Below are positions 45,793-56,800 of a DNA stretch of 64,000 nt, one piece after another (the stretch's first letter is position 1; each line of letters starts with the position of its first letter). The DNA is taken from positions 425,004 through 489,003 of the forward strand of contig RPFO01000692.1 in the NCBI GenBank assembly GCA_009746045.1. The letters run 5' to 3'. Source of the DNA: Mesostigma viride (Eukaryota; Streptophyta; Mesostigmatophyceae; Mesostigmatales; Mesostigmataceae). The notes below the pieces were generated by a model that worked only from the letters and a program-made list of their open reading frames with translations, was not told the origin of the DNA and did no database searches. Made by a program: the position numbers and the translations under genes.

Positions 45793-46262
45793 GCTCGCAC
45801 CAGGCAGGTAGACACCGCCCTAGTTGGTCTGGCCGGCCCCCAGTGGCTTGGCCAGCCGGCCAGGGCGGAATATCCTGACCTGGCCTGGCCCCGCCAAGGA
45901 CACTCCCAGAAAGGTTGGTATACCTGCCATTGAACTATACACAGCAGCTTCTGGCCGGCCGACCTCATGGTCCCAGCCAAGAACACCGCATTTCCTCCCT
46001 CGCTCTTGCTTGGACTGCTATGCAGAACAAGAAGAGGTGGCAGACCATTGTCCAGGCCCACACGCCAGCCCCTGTAGGCAAGCCCCCCCCCCCCCCAGGA
46101 GGAAGGGGCGCTTTCAGTGCTGAGTAGAGTTGTTAGGATTTTCTAGACTAGCTTAGAGTTAGCTTAGTTAAGTTTTCGCGACTTCGCTCACCCCCATCCA
46201 TCACTCAAGGGAATACGTGCTACATGATCTCCCAACGGAGTCATGTTATAATTTAATTTTTT
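45793..46262 (+). pseudogene. LINE 'C' 3' fragment
   Basis: Begins directly after the (TAAT)n of copy B with the ORF2 C-terminus (LARTRQVDTA.., DLAWPRQGHSQKG), frameshifted, followed by the LINE 'C' 3' UTR, CTCCCAACGGAG hairpin and TTTAA/T-rich tail near 46.23-46.26 kb. Confidence 0.7.
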
Positions 46263-46610
46263 TAATAATAAGAGGCATGCCTCTATCAAGATATATTATT
46301 GGAGACGAGTTTCAATTGGCGTAAATGTGTAGTATTGTACGACACCATGTCAAGGTGACGGAAAGTACTGAAGTCGTGGATTAATTAATTAATTAATAGA
46401 CACGTGACTGCGTCACGTGAGCATAAGTCCTCAGTGGGAGGGGAACATGGGATGGAATGGATGGTATAAGCTATCTAGGTCCTAGTTACAGGGGTGTGGG
46501 CACCGCGGCCCGAATCGCTATGAATGCCATACTTGGTCACACGCGGAGCCCCCACAGGCTTGGGGGTGGTCTCCTTCATCACTACTTGCCATCTATCCTT
46601 GCGCACCAGT
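46263..46610. other. Short unassigned region with (TTAA)n
   Basis: 46.27-46.30 kb is a reverse copy of TTGATAGAGGCATGCCTCTT near 49.87 kb. 46.38-46.43 kb has (TTAA)n followed by the hairpin CACGTGAC-TGC-GTCACGTG. Confidence 0.5.
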
Positions 46611-46614
46611 TCAG

Positions 46615-48547
46615 ATCTTTTGCGTCTGAGCCCCAAATTCGGTCAGACCACTTGCATTCGATGCGCCTTTCTAAGACGCACTTGCCAGTATAAACGGTTA
46701 CGGCTGCCACGCAGTATAGACAAAGTTACGCACGTGACCAGCTATGACGACTACCAAAGCAAAACGAGGGCTGGAAAAGGAGCTGGCACAGCTTCCCAGC
46801 GCCCAGCCCAACCCTCTCGCCCTCGCCATTGTTCCGCCGCCAGGCTTACCCGCCAACCAGCCGTCTGGGCCTGCCAACCCACCGCCAGCAGCCCCATCTC
46901 CCAGCGCCTCGCCTGAGCCCAAGAAACCCTGCCACGCTCGCAAATGGCGCCAGTTCCTCCCCGGCGACCGAGGATTCTCCCTCACCGGGTGGCAAGAATT
47001 GTCGCCGCAGGAATGCATTGAGGTTCTCCAGTTCCTCGAACAGGAGCGGAAGCTCTTCGTGAAGGGGGCTATTGACTACGATGGAGACATGTCCTGGCTC
47101 TATGCTATGAACGAAGCACAACAACGCCTGGCTATCTTGACCAGCCATTTCCAGCTCCGCCTCATCGACATCACCCGCACGCTCTGCACCCCAGCCCCCG
47201 CACAGCCGGCAGCCCCCTCGGCTTCCTCCCTCTGCAAGGATGACATCCGCGCAGTGCTGGAGGAGCACGTGACCTGGCCGCTGGCCGAGCAGCTGACATC
47301 GCTGAACACCACGCTCAACACGGTCGAGGCCCGGGTCTCCAACGTGGAAACCAAGGTCGTCCACAAGCTCCAGCCCCAGTTCACGACGCTGCACACCGCG
47401 GCACAAGCTTCGGAAACGCATGCGGCACTTGTCTCTCGCCTTAACCAGGTGGAGGGCAAGTGTGGCGTGCTCCTGAAGAAGCTTGAGGCCATCACCGCCC
47501 ACACCGAGGCCCTGGCCACACAGGTCCCCAAGATAGCGGAGCAGACGGCCACCATTGCATCCCAGCCACCCCGGCAGGATGCTGGCGACCTCCCGCCGCT
47601 CTCCTACGCGGACCTGCTGCGGTCAGCGACCGCCTCCACCACCGACGCCATCGCCACAAAGCTCCAGGAGCTGGAGGACCACCGCCAGGCCCAGCAACGG
47701 GAGGTCACCGATCGCGCTCGCCGCGAGTGCCGAGTGGTGCTACGTCGCTTCCCCCAGAAGCCAGGTGAGACGTCAACCTCTCTTGCTGACGAGCTCAAGA
47801 ACCAGCTTCTTACCCTCATGGGCCTGGTAGGTGAGGTAGAACTGCGTGGGTGCCACCGCCTTCCCCACTCACGGGACAAGGCGGCTCCCCCACCAGTCCT
47901 ACTCACCTTCTCCTCCCCTGAGGATAAGCAGCGGTTCCTCTCTCGTCGCAAGCGGTTGCACGACCTCACCTGGACGCTGGATGACGACCTCACCCCCGCT
48001 CAGCAACAGCAGCGACGCGACCTGTGGCCGGAATACCTCCGCCATAAGCAGGACCCCCAGAAGCCCAAGGTGTACTGGAGGGGCGGGGACCTGATGATCA
48101 ACCACAAGATGTGGACGCCCCCAGCGGGCTAGAATAGCAATAGCCCTAGCTTGTAACCATTGGCGTCACTGCCGCTAAGGCAGCCATGCCTAGAATGTTG
48201 CCTAGCTGTGCCAACACACCTAGTCACGTGCCGCCAACGCACGGTACACAACCAGCCATAGCCTAGTCCTAGTACAGCCATGCTACGCCCTGGCTATGTT
48301 CAGATTACTTGCCCACGCTCCTTGCTATGATATGCTCACATGGGTCTTATTGCACCCACAGTTTGCCGGATCGTTAGCCTGTCCTTTTAGCTAGCCGCGC
48401 CCGATTGCAGCTGTGGCATGCCTTTGGCATGAAGGAGACTGGGGGTCTCTGCCCTTTCTCCTGTAGTGCACACACAGGGATTAAAAGCACTTCGGTGCTC
48501 CGTGACTCCCCAACGGGAGCACGAGTTTAATTAATTAATTAATTAAT
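46615..48547 (+). mobile_element. ORF1-only non-LTR element, copy C (best preserved)
   Basis: 5' UTR starting near TTTTGCGTCTGAGCCCCAAA, an intact ORF1 (46744-48132), a 3' UTR of about 350 bases, a UUCG-type hairpin AGCAC-TTCG-GTGCT, then CTCCC-CAAC-GGGAG and (TTAA)n to 48547. There is no room for an RT. The longer stem (CTCCC/GGGAG) with the same CAAC loop suggests the hairpin is under selection. Confidence 0.8.
46744..48132 (+). CDS. L1-type ORF1 protein (RNA-binding), intact
   Basis: 462 residues, uninterrupted. A Pro/Ala-rich N-terminus (1-70) and a conserved segment FSLTGWQELSPQECIEVLQF lead to a long helical part (about 155-285) with heptad-like VSNVETKVVHKL and LVSRLNQVEGKCGVLLKKLE, likely a trimeric coiled coil. 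An RRM-like domain (about 325-400: RRECRVVLRRFPQKPGETST, PVLLTFSSPEDKQRFLSRR) precedes a C-terminal domain with LDDDLTPAQQQQRRDLWPEY and VYWRGGDLMINHKMW. This order is that of L1 ORF1p, which binds element RNA and acts as a nucleic-acid chaperone. It is the only intact ORF1 here and stands without ORF2. ATG is the first in frame after the conserved 5' UTR. Confidence 0.85.
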   Translation: MTTTKAKRGLEKELAQLPSAQPNPLALAIVPPPGLPANQPSGPANPPPAAPSPSASPEPKKPCHARKWRQFLPGDRGFSLTGWQELSPQECIEVLQFLEQERKLFVKGAIDYDGDMSWLYAMNEAQQRLAILTSHFQLRLIDITRTLCTPAPAQPAAPSASSLCKDDIRAVLEEHVTWPLAEQLTSLNTTLNTVEARVSNVETKVVHKLQPQFTTLHTAAQASETHAALVSRLNQVEGKCGVLLKKLEAITAHTEALATQVPKIAEQTATIASQPPRQDAGDLPPLSYADLLRSATASTTDAIATKLQELEDHRQAQQREVTDRARRECRVVLRRFPQKPGETSTSLADELKNQLLTLMGLVGEVELRGCHRLPHSRDKAAPPPVLLTFSSPEDKQRFLSRRKRLHDLTWTLDDDLTPAQQQQRRDLWPEYLRHKQDPQKPKVYWRGGDLMINHKMWTPPAG

Positions 48548-49040
48548 TGCGCACCATCTGCCTCCATATTACAGACAAACCAGGAGGCTGCCCGGGGGTG
48601 AGCCCGTCACGTCTAGTGCAGCACATGTCCATGCCGAGTCGATCACGAAAAGTCCACGGGTGGCGGCCCTGCCGCGCGCGGCCGGGGGCACGCCAGGTGA
48701 GGACATATCGCCCAGGCTGGGCGGGCTTGGTGCCAGCTAGTCTATCTGATGTATCTACCTGATCTGTGCGGGCCAGGTGCCCGGCTAGGCCCAGGCGCCT
48801 GTGCCTAATAATGTGGGAAACATAGGGCAAATCAGCGTACAAATCCTCATTACTAATGTGCAAACCAAGGGGGATGTTAAGGGCCTGGCGCAGCATCTTG
48901 GTGACGGCGCCGTCGAGTCGTTGCTCCAGCTCCTGCGTCAGTGTCCACGTCTCGGCGCCGTAGGTCAGGATCGTCAGAATGACGACCTTGAAGAGGTCAC
49001 GCTTGACGATCCGGGGTAGGGCGGGGTTGCTCCACCAGCG
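48548..49040 (-). pseudogene. L1-type ORF2 C-terminal fragment
   Basis: On the minus strand: the AETWTLTQELEQRLDGAVTK-like region, then MLRQALNIPLGLHISNEDLY, HRRLGLAGHLARTDQVDTSD and GLSVIWRQMVRN. It abuts the (TTAA)n of copy C without its own 3' UTR. It belongs to a second subfamily, close to the fragment at 15719-16129. Confidence 0.7.
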
Positions 49041-49401
49041 GCGGTGGTCAGTCGTGGATGTGTCAGAGAAAAGGGCGACGCGGCACGACGCGACTCATTG
49101 GTAGTACTGTACGACGGTGTTGGACGGAATTTACGGTCAGCGATGCATCTCACGTTGGACTTGAGCGTGGAGAAGAGCCGTTGCGTTGCGCTGTGCTGTG
49201 GCGAACTTATTCTCCGCCGTCGGATTGCACCGTCGATGACCGTCGATGAGCGTCGCTAACCCAACGCAAGCCACATGTGTACGAAAAGAAGTAGAATAGG
49301 GCGCGGCGGCGTGAGGCAACAAATTTGGCAAGTTGCAGGACTTGAAGCCCGGAGACACCGCGTCAAGCAGTCGGCAGGTAGTCCGTACTTAGCACAGTGA
49401 A

Positions 49402-50502
49402 AAATGGGTTTTGGACTCAAAAACTCAGAAACTCGCGGAAAGGCCTCAAGCCTCCCGCTCAAAAGGGTTCGCGGAAACTATACAGGTGCGCGGGTTTGCG
49501 ACGCGGCGCACAGGGAGCTGTGCGCGGGTTTGCGACGCGGCGCTCAGGGTAAGACGTTTCTAGAATGTACGCGGGAACGGTTACAAGCTCCGACGCGTCG
49601 TTTAAGGAACCTAGGCGACTATTTGGCGCCGCGTCGGTCGTGACGTTGTTTACTCCGTTGGATCTGCATCTACGGCGTTCATGGGTTGTTTCGAAACCCG
49701 GTCGATGAGATTTAATAACGGAGAAGTCGGGTATATAATTGATCCTTTTTTGACAAATCCGTGAAAATGTAAAAGTCGAAATGAATGAACGGCTTGACAT
49801 ATTGTGGTCCTAACTACAAGTAAACTACAAGTTAATGCCAATCGAAACAAGCCTCCAAATATATATCTTGATAGAGGCATGCCTCTTATTGAATTTCAAG
49901 GTACCTCTTAATTAATCTTGGGTACAGCGCAAGACTCGAGCCAATACAGTCAGAATGGGGTTGGCCCACTACGGCACCGCGAGTTTCCGAGTTTCGAGTT
50001 TGGCCTCGAGCCAATACAGTAGAAAATGTGCAAGTAGCACGGTGAAAAATGGGTTTTGGACTCAAAAACTCAAAAACTCGCGGAAAGGCCTGAGCCCGGG
50101 TTCGCGGAAACTGTGCGCGGGGTTGCGACGCGGCACACAGGGAGCTGTGCGCGGGTTTGCGACGCGGCGCTCAGGGTAGGACGTTTCTAGAATGTACGCG
50201 GAAACGGTTACAAGCTCGGACGCGTCGTTTGACAGCTGGATGGGCGTTCGACATGCGCGGGTTTGAAACCTAGACGACTATTTGGCGCCGCGTCGGTCGT
50301 GACGTGGATAACTCCGTTGGATCTGCATCTACAGCGTTCGTGGGTTGTTTCGAACCCCGGTCGATGAGTTTTAACGGAGAAGTCGGGTATATAAGTGATC
50401 CTTTTTTGACAAATCCGTGAAAAGGTAAAAGTCGAAATGGCTTGACATGTTGTCGTCCTAATTACAAGTAAACTACAAGTTAACGCCAATCGAAACAAGC
50501 CT
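49402..50502. repeat. About 455-bp direct repeat, two copies
   Basis: 49402-49856 and 50048-50502 are close copies, starting AAAATGGGTTTTGGACTCAA and ending CGAAACAAGCCTCC. The inner motif GCGGGTTTGCGACGCGGCG is itself repeated in each copy. The spacing fits two solo LTRs, a segmental duplication or a non-autonomous element. I see no coding region between them and cannot choose. Confidence 0.7.
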
Positions 50503-50880
50503 CCTCCTCTTGGGGGGAGGGGGCTTGCCCACAGGGTCTGGCGTGTGAGCCTTGACAATCTTCTGCCACCGCGTCTTGTCCTGCATGGCAGTCCAAAGAC
50601 GGGAGAGAGAGTGGATGCGGTGTTCAAACTGGGCTGGGACCACTAGGTCGTCTAGCAACATCTGGATGTAGTTCGTGACAGGTTTCCCTACCCTTTTGGG
50701 AATGCCCTTGGGGCCAGGCCAGGTCAGAATGTGTCGCCCTGGCTGGCCAAGCCGCTGGGGGCCTGCCAGACCAAGGGCGGTGTCGACCTGGCTGGTGCGA
50801 GCAAGGTGTCCTACAAATGCTATCCTTCGTACGCTGCCTAATCTCGTCCGACGAAATACGAGGCATACCATGATACAAAG
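50503..50880 (-). pseudogene. LINE 'C' ORF2 C-terminus, reversed
   Basis: Minus strand reads SLYHGMPRISSDEIRQR, then the LARTSQVDTALGLAGP-like segment, LTWPGPKGIPKRVGKP and PPPKRRR, with frameshifts. It lacks the 3' UTR and meets the plus-strand LINE copy head to head at 50880. Confidence 0.75.
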
Positions 50881-52245
50881 ACTCTGTCCCCATACCTGTT
50901 TATTATTGTCGTGGATCACGTCATGCGCCGGGCACGTGCGCGCTTTACTCATCTTAAGGGGTTTGAGCCAGGCTTGGACATCCTTAACGAGCGTGGGCAC
51001 GGCGGGGTTAGCACGGGTTACCGCCTGGCTGACCTGATTTATGCGGACGACACCACCCTCATCAAGCGCCCCGAGCACATTCAGACCTGGACTGTCTGGG
51101 CCTGGAGGCGAGGGCGGTGGGGTTGGAGACTAGTGTCAAAACTGAGGCGATGGTGATTGGGGCCTCCAGTCGCCCACCGCTGCCACGCCTGCTCGACGGG
51201 ACGGAGGTCCCGTTCCGCGATCGCTTCAAACTGTTGGGGAGCATGCTCCCTGACACCGCCGACGATGTGGACGTCCGCATTGGCCTGACCGTGGGCTAGG
51301 CTTCGTTCGCTCAACACCTACTGGCGCTCCAAGGGCCTGGACGAGCACCGCAACAAGCGCATGCTCTTCAAGGTCCTCGTCCTAAACGGTGCTCACGTAT
51401 GGCGCCGAGGCGTGGACACTCACGGCAACACTGGCAGCTAAGAGCTAGACGGCACGGTAACCATGCAGGAATCATGCTCCGACAGGTCCTGAACGTAGGG
51501 TTTTCTCAGTGTAGGTCATTAGAGTCTTTGTATTGATCAGGGTATGCCTCGTACTTCGGACGAGATTAGGCAGCGTAGGATATGTAGCATTTGTAAGACA
51601 TCTTGCTCGCACCAGCCAGGTCGACATGCACCGCCCTTGGTCTGGCCGGTCCCCAGCGGCTCGGCCAACCAGGGCGACATATTTTGACCTGGCCTGGCCC
51701 CAAGAACATTCCTAAAAGGGTAGGGAAACATGCCATGAACTACACCTGAGACGTCCGTCCTATAGTCAGCAAAAATTGGTGCGAGAGGTCCCCAGTTCGA
51801 TTCCGGCCTGGATTCATTTGCAGATCGCGTTTTCCGCGGACCGGCACTAAACGCAAATGGTTTTCACCTTTGCGGCATGCCAAATCAGAATACACCCAGA
51901 AATCAGAATACACCCAGATGTTGCTGGCCGACCTAGTGGTCCCAGCCCAGTTTGAATACCGCATCCCCTCTCTCTCCCTTCTTTGGACTGCCATGCAGGA
52001 CAAGACGCGGTGGCAGAAGATTGTCAAGGCTCACACGCCAGCCCCTGTGGGCAAGCCGCCTCCCCCCAAGAGGAGGAGTCGTTTTGATGAGTAGCGTAGA
52101 TAGGCTTTTCTAGACTAGCTAGCTTGGAGTTAGGTTAGTTCGATTACGCGGCTTCAGGACTCCACTCCACCCATCCATCCTGGAATAATTGTGCTATACA
52201 TGATCTCCCAACGCCGGAGGCATGTTATAATTAATTTATTTTTTT
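50881..52245 (+). pseudogene. LINE 'C' copy, 5'-truncated and broken
   Basis: Starts at RT motif B (CCCCATACCTGTTTATTATT) and continues through GYRLADLIYADDTTLIKRPE (51.03 kb), GTEVPFRDRFKLLGSMLPDT and the C-terminus to the 3' UTR, hairpin and T/A-rich tail. Small insertions such as extra ATGCA-like bases, frameshifts and stops are scattered through it. A SINE-like insert interrupts it at about 51747-51906. Confidence 0.8.
51747..51906 (+). mobile_element. tRNA-derived SINE-like insertion
   Basis: The parallel LINE copies read straight through here, so about 150 bases are inserted. It contains GTCCTATAGTCAG and TTGGTGCGAGAGGTCCCCAG followed by TTCGATTCCGG, resembling a tRNA D-arm and T-arm with the anticodon arm lost. 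The B-box match is 10 of 11. The flanks GAACTACACC and GAATACACC suggest a target duplication, and a 17-base unit is duplicated at the right end. Confidence 0.55.
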
Positions 52246-52770
52246 AATCGTGGTTCTCTGAACATAGTTTCTTTATAGTGAGATGGAAGGGTAGCCGCTA
52301 TAGCTAGGTTATTGGGTTCACGTGACATACCTTTTGAGGCCGGTGCGGCCTGATCCGGATCATTCGTGGCCAAAGCTTTGGCCAGTTTTTCTTGGCCAGG
52401 TGGCAGGAGCTACGTTGAGATATAAACCTGCCACTGTCTAGGTTTCTTGGCTCATGGCGTAGTGATTAACTAGATCTAGATTCTTTCTCTCACGCAATAT
52501 GTGACCTAATAGCCCTGGCAGCCTTACGTAAGCTGCCGGCAATTAGAACGCCACATTGCATCATTTGTTCAGACGCAACATTTGCGTGGCGAAAAAATGC
52601 CGTCCGGGCCAAGGCCGCATGACACGCAAAAAAGGACAAAAACAAACCCACGTAGCTAAGGTCGGCCTCTTTTCTTTTCACGAGGGCGCCGGGCGACAGC
52701 AAGCCAGGGGAAACGAACCTCTGGTTTGACGAACCTGTACTGTCGGAGCCATTTTTGGCCCTGAGCAGCA

Positions 52771-53817
52771 ATGCCGAAGGGGCGCAAAGCTACAGGAGGG
52801 CAGGCAGCGCGCGGGGAGGACGGGACGCCCACACCGCGGGCTGCTGCCGCCAGTCACGCGCCAGTCGCCTTCAGCGCCAAAAAGAAGCAGCTCGCCACTC
52901 TGCTCGCCAAGTGCATCAGCCCCGCAGAGGCGGTGGGGGCAGTCGAGCAGGTCTTCGGTGCCGAGGACTGGGTGACGGATGCCAGCTCGTGGAGCTCGAG
53001 CCAGCTGAAGTCTGTCGTGCAGTTGCTGGCCGATCACGTTGATGTTGGCGACGTGTTGGACGCACGTGACCCAAACGGAACGTTGGTGGCAAAACTGCTG
53101 GCCGTGGCAGATCTCGCGGCGGACGAGGAGGAGGATCAGGCGCTGCCACCAACGACACCTGCGCAGCGAAAAATGGCCAAGCCGAAAGGCGCGGCCAAGG
53201 TTTCGGCAGGTGGGGGGGCTGTCGGAAAGGAAATGAGGGCGAGGTTGGCGACATTCGTTGGGGCACCTCCGGAAACCGAAAATCAGGACGACGAGGAGGA
53301 CGAGGAGGGGGAGGTCGCAGCCGAGAAATTCATGCAAGGTTTGAAGGCAGCGCTGGGAGGAATGGAGGGGGCGGGAAGCCACTTCAAGGCCTCGAAAGGG
53401 GTGGCGCTGCCAAGCCGAGCCAAGAGCGTGAAATATCGGGTTTCGGAGCGGGTGCTGCCGGGGGTGTTGGAGGACGCCAGCGACAATGGGATGGGAATCC
53501 GGTCGTGGGTCATGACGGTAAAGCCTGGAAATTGGCGGAACATGGAGAACAGGAAAATTGTCATGAACATTGCATTGGCCATGGACACCCTTCTCAAGGA
53601 GCTGGGCTCAGCAGCCGGGGAGCTTGTGGGCATGGAGTACCTAATGAGGGTGGTGGCGGCCTTGCTGCAGGTGGAAGGGCAAGGAGGGGGGGGTGGAAGG
53701 TGGCCAGCCACCTCCTGCCATTGGGGGAGGAGGCTGCACTGTCAGCCACCCCGGCTGTCAAGGCAGCTCTCCAAACTGCCATCCTCTTGGACAAGCTCAG
53801 CAAGGCTCAACAAGTAG
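52771..53817 (+). CDS. Gag-like protein of the DIRS/PAT element
   Basis: 348 codons as read. Basic N-terminus (MPKGRKATGGQ), helical middle (FSAKKKQLATLLAKCISPAE), an acidic stretch (QDDEEDEEGEVAAEK) and a conserved-looking block MTVKPGNWRNMENRKIVMNI. Likely the structural protein that packages the element RNA. After VEGQGGGGG the frame becomes unlike protein. Another frame, ending LDKLSKAQQVGK at 53825, continues the natural composition, so the G8 run at about 53687 probably carries a one-base slip (real or sequencing). The end overlaps pol by about 125 bases. Confidence 0.65.
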   Translation: MPKGRKATGGQAARGEDGTPTPRAAAASHAPVAFSAKKKQLATLLAKCISPAEAVGAVEQVFGAEDWVTDASSWSSSQLKSVVQLLADHVDVGDVLDARDPNGTLVAKLLAVADLAADEEEDQALPPTTPAQRKMAKPKGAAKVSAGGGAVGKEMRARLATFVGAPPETENQDDEEDEEGEVAAEKFMQGLKAALGGMEGAGSHFKASKGVALPSRAKSVKYRVSERVLPGVLEDASDNGMGIRSWVMTVKPGNWRNMENRKIVMNIALAMDTLLKELGSAAGELVGMEYLMRVVAALLQVEGQGGGGGRWPATSCHWGRRLHCQPPRLSRQLSKLPSSWTSSARLNK

Positions 53818-56800
53818 GGAAATAGAATCCCAGCGGGACCGCTCCCTTTTCCCGCTGCCATACCCACTTAGGCCAGCGTACACCGCGTGGGGCAGGGTGA
53901 GATCGGCACGCCGGCGACAGCGTGCCACGCGCCGCCACCGCGAGTACACACTGCAATGCAAGGTAGTGCGTTGGCTTAATTGGCTGTGGGGAGGGGGGCA
54001 AGACCCTCCTCCTAACCCTAGAGGGGCGTGCTCTAAGGGGAGGGAGGAGGCCCTTGCGAGGGTCAAGAGGCACTGCACCTGGCACAGTCGCCGCGTAGGG
54101 GGCGTTGCGACAGGCCAGGAGCAAGAAGGTGCTGATGCAATATATGGGAAGCAGAATAAGTATGAACAACTGCGCGCGGACGCGGTGAGTCTACCAAAGG
54201 CGGAGGTGGCGGGGAAGGCACGGCTGCTCGACCTGTTGGCTATGCGGCCGAGCTGGCGGGAGATATATGCCAGCGAAGAGAACTGCATCAAGCCAGCGGT
54301 CGTGGCGAGCGCAAAGTATTGGAATGTGCCCAAGCCCAGCCGGGGATGCTCCATGGCTGAATGGGGCAAGCTCATGAGCCGGGCAGCGGGCGTGGGCATG
54401 GTGGCGTTCCGGGAGAGGCGGCCCAAGTGGGTGGATGGCTGCTTTGGAGTGGCCAAGGGGGTGGGTGAGCTTCGGTTCATCGTCAACAGGAAGCTGGGCA
54501 ACCTGCTGTGGGTGGACCCCCCCAAGATCCTGCTACCCCACCTGGGCATCCTCGTGGAGGTCTACATCAAAGGCTGGTGCTACTGCGCCAAGAGCGACCT
54601 CGTGTCATACTACTATTCCATCGAGGTGCCCGAGTGGTGGTGGGACTACCAAGGGCTTCCTAGTGTGTGGTCGACTAGCGTAGGTCTGGCAGGGCCCAGG
54701 CGGAAGGTGTGGCCCGTGCTCAAGGTGCTGGCCATGGGACATTCCCATGCGGTGGCGCTGGGGGAGGCCATCCATGAGATGGTGCTCTACATGACCGGTG
54801 CCCTGGATCCGAGGCGCCAGGTCAACTACCTCTCAAGCGCAGGTGAGCTCACCTTGGTGCGCGACGAGTGTGGCCAGCCACTGCGCTTGGCCATCGAGTA
54901 CAAGGAGGAGCGCGCCGGGGAGCTTCAGATTGACCTGGAAAACCCCCCTGCCCCCATGCTGTCCATCACTATTGATGACTTGGTGGCCAGCAACGGGCGG
55001 ACCTGCGAGGCGGTGAACCAGCTCATCACGCGCGCTATTGAGGAAGGCTACCTCCCTAACAACCTTGTGCCGTCTAAGGAGAAGACTAAGATGGCGAGCC
55101 TGGAAGGGGACGAGCTAGAAGCCCTAGGGGTGGTGCACCGACGGAACGGCGTGCTGGAACCAACGGTCAAGCAGCTCAACCTTGTGATCGCCCACACGCA
55201 GGCTATACTCACTCGAGGCCGAGCTACGGCCGAGGGGCTGGCTGCCGTCTTGGGGCGGTGGTTGTGGCTGCAGATGTTAAGCCGCAGCTGCTTGTCCATT
55301 TGGCAGCAATGTTTCAAATTCATCAGCCTGCAAGGGTGGGGGCAGCGATCCTGGGTGCTGTGGGCCGGGGTGCGGGAGGAGTTAGAGTGTGCCCTGGCCT
55401 TGGCTCCCATGCTAAGGGTTGACCGAAGCGCACCTTTGGCCCGTGAGGTGGTTGCATCTGACGCGTCCACCTACGGGCAAGGTGTCGTGTACGCAACCAT
55501 GGAGCCGGGCGATGTGACGGAGCTGGCGAGGGCACGAGAGGTGCGGGGGTACCCGACTTTGCTCATACCAAGTGAGGTGGCCTACGCTGGCCCTAGGCCA
55601 CTGAGCGCGCGGGCGCAACAAGCAATCACTAGCCAGCAATGGCGGGTTGGGGTCCGGAGTCGTTGGCGGGATCCGGGGATGCACATCAACGAGAAGGAGG
55701 TGCGGGCTGCAGTGAAGGGCGTGGAGAGGAGTGCGCGCAGCTTGGCAAACCGAGGCAAGCGGGTGGTGAGGTTGGTGGACTCCACCGCGGCGTTGGGCTG
55801 CTTGGCTAAGGGGCGGTCCTCATCCCACAAGCTCAACAAGCAGTGCCGCCGCTTGTGCGCGCTGACCCTCGCCACGGGGAGTCGTTCCCAGTGGGTGTGG
55901 ACGCCGAGTGCACTTCAACCAGCCGATGGCGTTTCTCGCGGCCAATCCATGGCGACTTTCTTGGCAGGCTGGGTGCGCGACCTGACCGCGGAAGGCATCC
56001 ATCCTAACCCGGGGCCCCCTGCACCTGTTAGCTACCTTCCATTGCTAGAGGGGAAAGTAAAGCCGGCTACTTTGCTGGCCTACCGTCGTGGTCTTGATTC
56101 CCTCTTGACTTGGTGGGAGGCTGGTGGGCGGGCGGACGGGTCATCGTCACGAGCTGACACCCTTGAGGAGACATTTTGTGCGTATGTCGCCTGGGCTCAT
56201 TTTCGGGGGTACAGCCGCCAAGTGTGTGTCAATGCCTTGATGGGGTTGCAACTTTATTATCCCGGTATGGTGAAGCGGTGGGACTTGGCCCGTGGCGTCC
56301 TCGCTGGGTGGAAAACACTTGTGCCCCCCCGTGCCCCTCCTCCCATTCCATGGGAGGCGGCGTTTGCACTTGCCAGCACGATGGTCATGCAAGGTCAGCG
56401 CCTTGCGGGCCTGCTGGTTGTCATCGTGTTCCGCCATTACCTGCGAATCTCGGAGGCGCTGAACCTCCGTGTTGGCCATGTGCGCCTCCAGCCTGACGTT
56501 CGGCTTGGGCCGGCTCAACGGGGCGCCCTACTGCTGAGGTCTACCAAGACCTCTAAGGGCAAGACTCAGTCAGTGGTGGTAGAAGACGTGATGTCTGAAA
56601 CCATCCTCCGTCACTGCATCGCGGGTAAGCATGCTTGGGAGGCCGTGTTCCCTTTCACCTACCCGCAATTCCGGCGCATTTGGCAGGCTGCGAGTCAGGC
56701 CTTGGGGGTCGCCCAGATTTTCACCATTCACGGGCTGCGGCATGGAGGTGCCACTCACGATTTCCTCGCGGGTCGCAGCATGGGGGACATCCAGGGCCGG

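Noticed and set aside
50503..52245. LINE 5' inversion by twin priming
   Set aside because: The inverted part covers C-terminal sequence also present in the plus part, so it overlaps instead of being adjacent. Two separate copies explain it better.
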